Of a stretch of 9,356 nt of DNA, positions 6,529 to 9,356 are shown piece by piece. The position numbers were made by a program, and so were the translations under genes. Position 1 is the stretch's first letter. The number at the start of each line of letters is the position of its first letter. The DNA lies in the NCBI GenBank assembly GCA_938021455.1, contig CALIGP010000275.1, positions 1-9,356 on the forward strand, read 5' to 3'. The DNA is from an uncultured Lewinella sp. Lineage in GTDB: Bacteria > Bacteroidota > Bacteroidia > Chitinophagales > Saprospiraceae. The notes below the pieces were generated by a model that was given only the letters and a program-made list of their open reading frames with translations, searched no databases and had not been told where the DNA came from.

Positions 6529-7222
6529 TGTTTGGTTGTTGAGTAGTAGTCGAAGAAGAAGGGGTAGAAGGCAAGTGCTGCTGAATGCGCAGCAGAATAT
6601 CCAGTTTGGTTCGGTAGGTTTCAATCAGTTTCTGTACGAGGGCTGCCCGTTGGGAGACGGGTACTTCGAGTAAGTTTGCGCGAATTTCGGCGGTTGCCTC
6701 ATCAATAGCTTCCAGGTCTTTGACCAATTGTGGGTCGTGGTTTACCTGGCTGACTTTGGTGAAATTTTCGGCAATCGTCTCCCGGTAGTAAGACTCTGTT
6801 TCGGCTAATTCCGGGTCGATAAGATCCAGCTCAGCGGCCATTTGTTCCTCGCTACCTGTTTGATAGCCACGGTTATTTCCAATCAAAAAGGCAGCCGTAA
6901 TGAGTAGCAACATGGAGGCAGCAATGCCCAGTATGGGCATCAGGCGGCGGCGGCGATGCACGACCTGCAAGGGTGGCATCGGGCTGGCACCCGCCTGTTC
7001 ACCAAGGGCGGCAAAGACGCGCCCCTCGAGCCTCGGCGGTGGGGTGCTGTCATCAAAAGCATCCCGATTATTGGCCACAAAGGCTTCGAACGGATCGTTA
7101 TCGTCGTCTCCATCGGTGTGGATGGCAGATTCGATGCGGTTCCAAATGTCCGGAGAAGGCGTTTCCTCGTCAAAGGCTTCCCGGTTGTTGAGGATGAAAT
7201 CCTCGAGATTATCGGTAGTCAT
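6518..7222 (-). CDS. Single-pass membrane protein, probable anti-sigma factor
   Basis: This 234-residue protein is probably the inner-membrane partner that holds the adjacent ECF sigma factor inactive. Residues 1-93 are cytoplasmic and acidic, ending in a positive stop (HRRRR, 89-93). One membrane segment follows (about 94-114, LMPILGIAASMLLLITAAFL), then a periplasmic helical, coiled-coil-like region (about 128-215) and a Ser/Thr/Gln-rich tail. The cytoplasmic part holds two copies of one motif: LEDFILNNREAFDEETPSP (6-24) and FEAFVANNRDAFDDSTPPP (45-63), 11 of 19 identical. It lacks the His-x3-Cys-x2-Cys zinc anti-sigma motif. The ATG at 7222 lies 7 nt after the sigma stop; a start at 7372 would lie inside the sigma gene. 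The anti-sigma role is inferred from gene order, topology and the NNREAFD-type motif frequent in Bacteroidota anti-sigma-like proteins; it is not proved by sequence. Confidence 0.75.
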   Translation of the reverse strand: MTTDNLEDFILNNREAFDEETPSPDIWNRIESAIHTDGDDDNDPFEAFVANNRDAFDDSTPPPRLEGRVFAALGEQAGASPMPPLQVVHRRRRLMPILGIAASMLLLITAAFLIGNNRGYQTGSEEQMAAELDLIDPELAETESYYRETIAENFTKVSQVNHDPQLVKDLEAIDEATAEIRANLLEVPVSQRAALVQKLIETYRTKLDILLRIQQHLPSTPSSSTTTQQPNNDL

Positions 7223-7229
7223 GGGAGGA

Positions 7230-7793
7230 TTATTTAGATTCGTTGAGTAATGCAGCCAGGCGCTTACGTGCTCGGCTGTATTGGGATTTGCTCGTCCCGA
7301 CACTAATGCCAAGGATCTGAGAAATTTCTTCGTGGTCGTAGCCTTCAAAAAGGTAGAGCGACAATACAACACGATAGCCTTCGCTGAGTTGGCGGGTGGC
7401 TCGTTTGATGCGTTCTACACTCATACCCTGGGCGCTCACCGCAGGTGCAGGGGAGGGGTTTTCAACAGCTGCGTCATGACGGCCGGGGTCGAAATCTGTC
7501 GTCAATAATCGGCGCTTCTTCAGGTGGTCGATGCAGCGGTTAACGACGATGCGTTTGATCCAGGCACTGATGGATGCGTCAAAATTGAAGGTATCGATCT
7601 TGCCGAAGATATCGACGAAGGCGACCTGCAAAACGTCCTCCGCATCATGTGCATGTTTCAGCATCCGGAGGCAAAGGTTGTACATCGGCTTAGCGTAATG
7701 CCCATAAAGCGCTCGTTGCGCGGTCCGGTCTTTACGCTGACAGCCCAGTACCAGTTCGCGGTGTGTATCGCGGTAGTCGGCGGCGGTCGGCAT
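7230..7793 (-). CDS. RNA polymerase ECF sigma-70 factor
   Basis: This 187-residue extracytoplasmic-function sigma factor directs RNA polymerase to a specific promoter set. It has sigma region 2 (about 20-95), with DAEDVLQVAFVDIFGKI (50-66, region 2.2, core binding) and SAWIKRIVVNRCIDHLKKRR (76-95, -10 recognition), a Pro/Ala-rich linker (about 100-125), and sigma region 4 (about 126-183), with GYDHEEISQILGISVGTSKS (151-170) as the helix-turn-helix. There is no C-terminal extension. ATG at 7793 is preferred; an in-frame GTG at 7820 would add nine residues (start MGAQPILKS), with no ribosome-site evidence favouring it. The likely anti-sigma gene follows after 7 nt. Such pairs usually autoregulate, but no promoter could be assigned with confidence in 7794-7988. 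Confidence 0.93.
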   Translation of the reverse strand: MPTAADYRDTHRELVLGCQRKDRTAQRALYGHYAKPMYNLCLRMLKHAHDAEDVLQVAFVDIFGKIDTFNFDASISAWIKRIVVNRCIDHLKKRRLLTTDFDPGRHDAAVENPSPAPAVSAQGMSVERIKRATRQLSEGYRVVLSLYLFEGYDHEEISQILGISVGTSKSQYSRARKRLAALLNESK

Positions 7794-7988
7794 GGATTTA
7801 AGTATTGGTTGTGCTCCCACGGTTAGTTTTGGTTGCTGTTGTTGTTAAGAAAGACGACATCGGCAATAAGGGGTTGCACGGAAGGTTAAAATATTTTTCG
7901 CTGCCCGTTAAATCTTCCGTTGAGTAATCGAAAGTTATCTAAGCATTGCTCCTTCTAGTCCCTTCCCTTGCACCAGCGGCCCCGCGCC
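7794..7988 (-). other. Intergenic region upstream of the sigma operon
   Basis: This spacer between rodA and the sigma gene has no credible gene. It includes an AT-rich core (about 7885-7899) flanked by a 7-bp inverted repeat, ACGGAAG (7878-7884) and CTTCCGT (7914-7920), which could be an operator or part of the sigma promoter. On the minus strand TAACTTTC at about 7939-7932 is one mismatch from a TAnnTTTG box but lacks a clear TTG upstream. No intrinsic terminator for rodA was seen. Confidence 0.3.
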
Positions 7989-7990
7989 CT
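7961..7990 (+). repeat. Short C-rich direct repeat, copy 2
   Basis: Matches 1241-1270 at 24 of 30 positions in the same orientation, with the first 14 bases identical. The last two bases overlap the rodA stop codon. No function can be assigned. Confidence 0.45.
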
Positions 7991-9356
7991 AAACCGCTTC
8001 CCGATGTCGATCCAGCTTAAGTAGCACCGCAATCATGATCGTAAAGCTAAGCAGGGAGGAACCTCCTTTAGACAAAAACGGCAACGGAATACCAATGACG
8101 GGCATAAGCCCCATGGTCATACCAATATTAACCAATACGTGAATCAGGATGATGCCCACCACGCCGTAGGCGTATGCACGAGCAAAGGTTAGCTTCTGCC
8201 GTTCAGCAATAATGCTCAACCGCCAGAGTAAGAACAAGAAGAGCATTATGACCACAAAGGACCCCATAAAACCGTAGGCTTCCCCTACGGCGGTGAAGAT
8301 AAAATCGGTCTCCTGTTCGGGCACATAATCATAGCGGGTCATCGTCCCTCCGTAGCGTCCTTTACCCGTTAACCCACCCGCCGCAATGGCTAGTTTAGCC
8401 TGAATAACGTTATAAAGTTCTCCTCTTTCGTTCATGCCCTCTGGCCGCAGCCAGGCATTAATTCGATTTTGCTGATGTTCCATCAGCACATTATTGAACG
8501 TAAAGTTGGCCAAGGTAGCGATGAGTACGCCCCACACCAAGGCAATACTGGCTACCGTAACAACCGTACCATTTTTACGTAGTAAATGATAAGACGCTGA
8601 AGCCACAAAGACAACCCCCAGGCCCGCCAGTACCGGCCAGCCTACCCCCTGATAAAGGAGAAAAATGGCAACGGCCGAAGTAGCGACTGCCCCCCCGATC
8701 CACAACAGTTGTCTGCGCGGCACGAAGAAAGCCATGATGAATATGAGTAGCATTAGTAAACCTCCCGCCAGGATAGCCGGAGGTTGAAGGATCCCCAAAA
8801 TGAACATCAGGGCGGAGAACCCACCGAAGATGAGTAATAGACGTGGAAACCCTTCGCGGTACATCACCAGGAAGAAGGAAGAAAAAACCAGGGCGGAGCC
8901 TGGATCTGGTTGCAGAATGATTAATGCCGCAGGGACCGCCCACAGCGCTATTCCATTAAGGATACTACCGGGTCGGTCCATTTTTTCACTCCATTGGCTG
9001 AGGTAGGCGGCCATGGCGAGGCAGGTTCCGAATTTGGCTAATTCACCCGGCTGAAAAGTAAACCCAAAGAGGCTGAACCAGCTCCGGGCATTGTTGATCT
9101 CTTTACCAAAAACAAGCACTAGTATGAGCAGCAGAACTGTACCTGCGTAAATTGGGTAAGCCCCGACCACCCAGGTCGAGCGGTCAATCAAGAGGTTAAT
9201 ACCAAACCAGGTAGCAATAGAGATGAGCAACCATACCAGTTGCTTCCCGAAGGAAGTGCCGAGCATACCGGCATAATCCAGCTCATAACCATCTGGTGGA
9301 CGCTCAACGGCGTGAATCATCAGCAAGCCGCCGATAACCAGAAGAAAGTATAAGAT
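7989..9356 (-). CDS. rodA: RodA, SEDS-family peptidoglycan glycosyltransferase (5' end outside window)
   Basis: This polytopic inner-membrane protein of the elongasome polymerises lipid II into glycan strands together with a class B penicillin-binding protein. The frame stays open to the window edge: bases 9356-9327 encode ILYFLLVIGG, the first membrane helix, so the gene starts beyond the window and 455 residues are visible. SEDS motifs, numbered in the visible fragment: ARSWFSLFGFTFQPGELAKF (90-109), LQPDPGSALVF (148-158), a large loop with GGLTGKGRYGG, PEQETDFIFTAVGEAYGFMG with the essential-type Asp at 351, and LPFLSKGGSSLL (425-436). The short TTG- or ATG-led start near 9326-9318 would cut the first membrane helix and is rejected. 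In many Bacteroidota rodA follows the PBP2 gene in the mreBCD cluster, so that may lie to the right. RodA is preferred over FtsW because of the TDFIFTAVGEAYGFMG and loop sequence; confidence in the SEDS family is very high. Confidence 0.93.
   Translation of the reverse strand: MLYFLLVIGGLLMIHAVERPPDGYELDYAGMLGTSFGKQLVWLLISIATWFGINLLIDRSTWVVGAYPIYAGTVLLLILVLVFGKEINNARSWFSLFGFTFQPGELAKFGTCLAMAAYLSQWSEKMDRPGSILNGIALWAVPAALIILQPDPGSALVFSSFFLVMYREGFPRLLLIFGGFSALMFILGILQPPAILAGGLLMLLIFIMAFFVPRRQLLWIGGAVATSAVAIFLLYQGVGWPVLAGLGVVFVASASYHLLRKNGTVVTVASIALVWGVLIATLANFTFNNVLMEHQQNRINAWLRPEGMNERGELYNVIQAKLAIAAGGLTGKGRYGGTMTRYDYVPEQETDFIFTAVGEAYGFMGSFVVIMLFLFLLWRLSIIAERQKLTFARAYAYGVVGIILIHVLVNIGMTMGLMPVIGIPLPFLSKGGSSLLSFTIMIAVLLKLDRHREAV

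Noticed and set aside
6529..6624. N-terminal extension of the beta-repeat protein from 6624
   Set aside because: It overlaps the end of the anti-sigma gene by over 100 nt and pushes the signal peptide inward; ATG 6528 gives a clean signal peptide and an 11-nt overlap.
7223..7372. N-terminal 50-residue extension of the anti-sigma protein from 7372
   Set aside because: It is an out-of-frame reading of the sigma region 4 coding sequence; ATG 7222 begins right after the sigma stop.
8575..8943. 122-residue frame overlapping rodA on the same strand
   Set aside because: Out-of-frame shadow of a clear SEDS membrane protein, with no hydrophobic pattern or motif of its own.
1..9356. CRISPR array, tRNA/rRNA genes, transposase or phage genes
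   Set aside because: No regularly spaced direct repeats, cloverleaf-like segments or recognisable mobile-element proteins were seen by eye on either strand.

Overview
The window looks like chromosomal DNA of a marine or environmental Bacteroidota, most likely a Saprospiria/Lewinella-type organism. The evidence is a secreted enzyme ending in a type IX secretion (T9SS) type A sorting domain, a promoter matching the Bacteroidota sigma consensus (TTTG-N20-TAnnTTTG), starts without Shine-Dalgarno sequences, and an ECF sigma / non-zinc anti-sigma / beta-repeat protein operon of a style common in this phylum. The genus is inferred from style only.

Left half (1-4589, + strand). After the 3' tail of an unidentified gene (2-70) come an ADP-ribosylglycohydrolase (DraG/ARH) family protein (107-1066), a structured intergenic region with a 125-bp inverted-repeat element and a short C-rich repeat, a T9SS-secreted family 9 glycoside hydrolase (1335-3722), a strong hairpin-plus-T-tract terminator, and a second, only distantly similar ADP-ribosylglycohydrolase (3816-4589). 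The three genes share a strand, but the terminator and intergenic gaps argue against one simple operon.

Middle (4590-5364). A near-perfect 20-bp palindrome fills the 30-bp convergent junction with thymidine kinase (tdk, - strand, 4620-5204). A strong minus-strand terminator (5289-5324) separates tdk from the operon to its right.

Right half (5365-9356, - strand). An ECF sigma factor (7793-7230), a one-pass membrane protein that is probably its anti-sigma factor (7222-6518), and an exported beta-repeat protein with a YGD ladder (6528-5365) are packed with a 7-nt gap and an 11-nt overlap and end at the 5289-5324 terminator. This looks like a self-contained envelope-signalling operon. The window closes with rodA (7989 to beyond 9356, 5' end missing), the SEDS peptidoglycan polymerase for cell elongation.

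No RNA genes, CRISPR arrays or transposase genes were seen. I did not find a clear-cut novel defence or mobile system. The best candidates for a second look are the YGD-ladder protein with its sigma/anti-sigma pair, the duplicated motif in the anti-sigma, the terminator-like hairpin sitting in the probable leader of the second ADP-ribosylglycohydrolase, and the palindromic and dispersed intergenic repeats.
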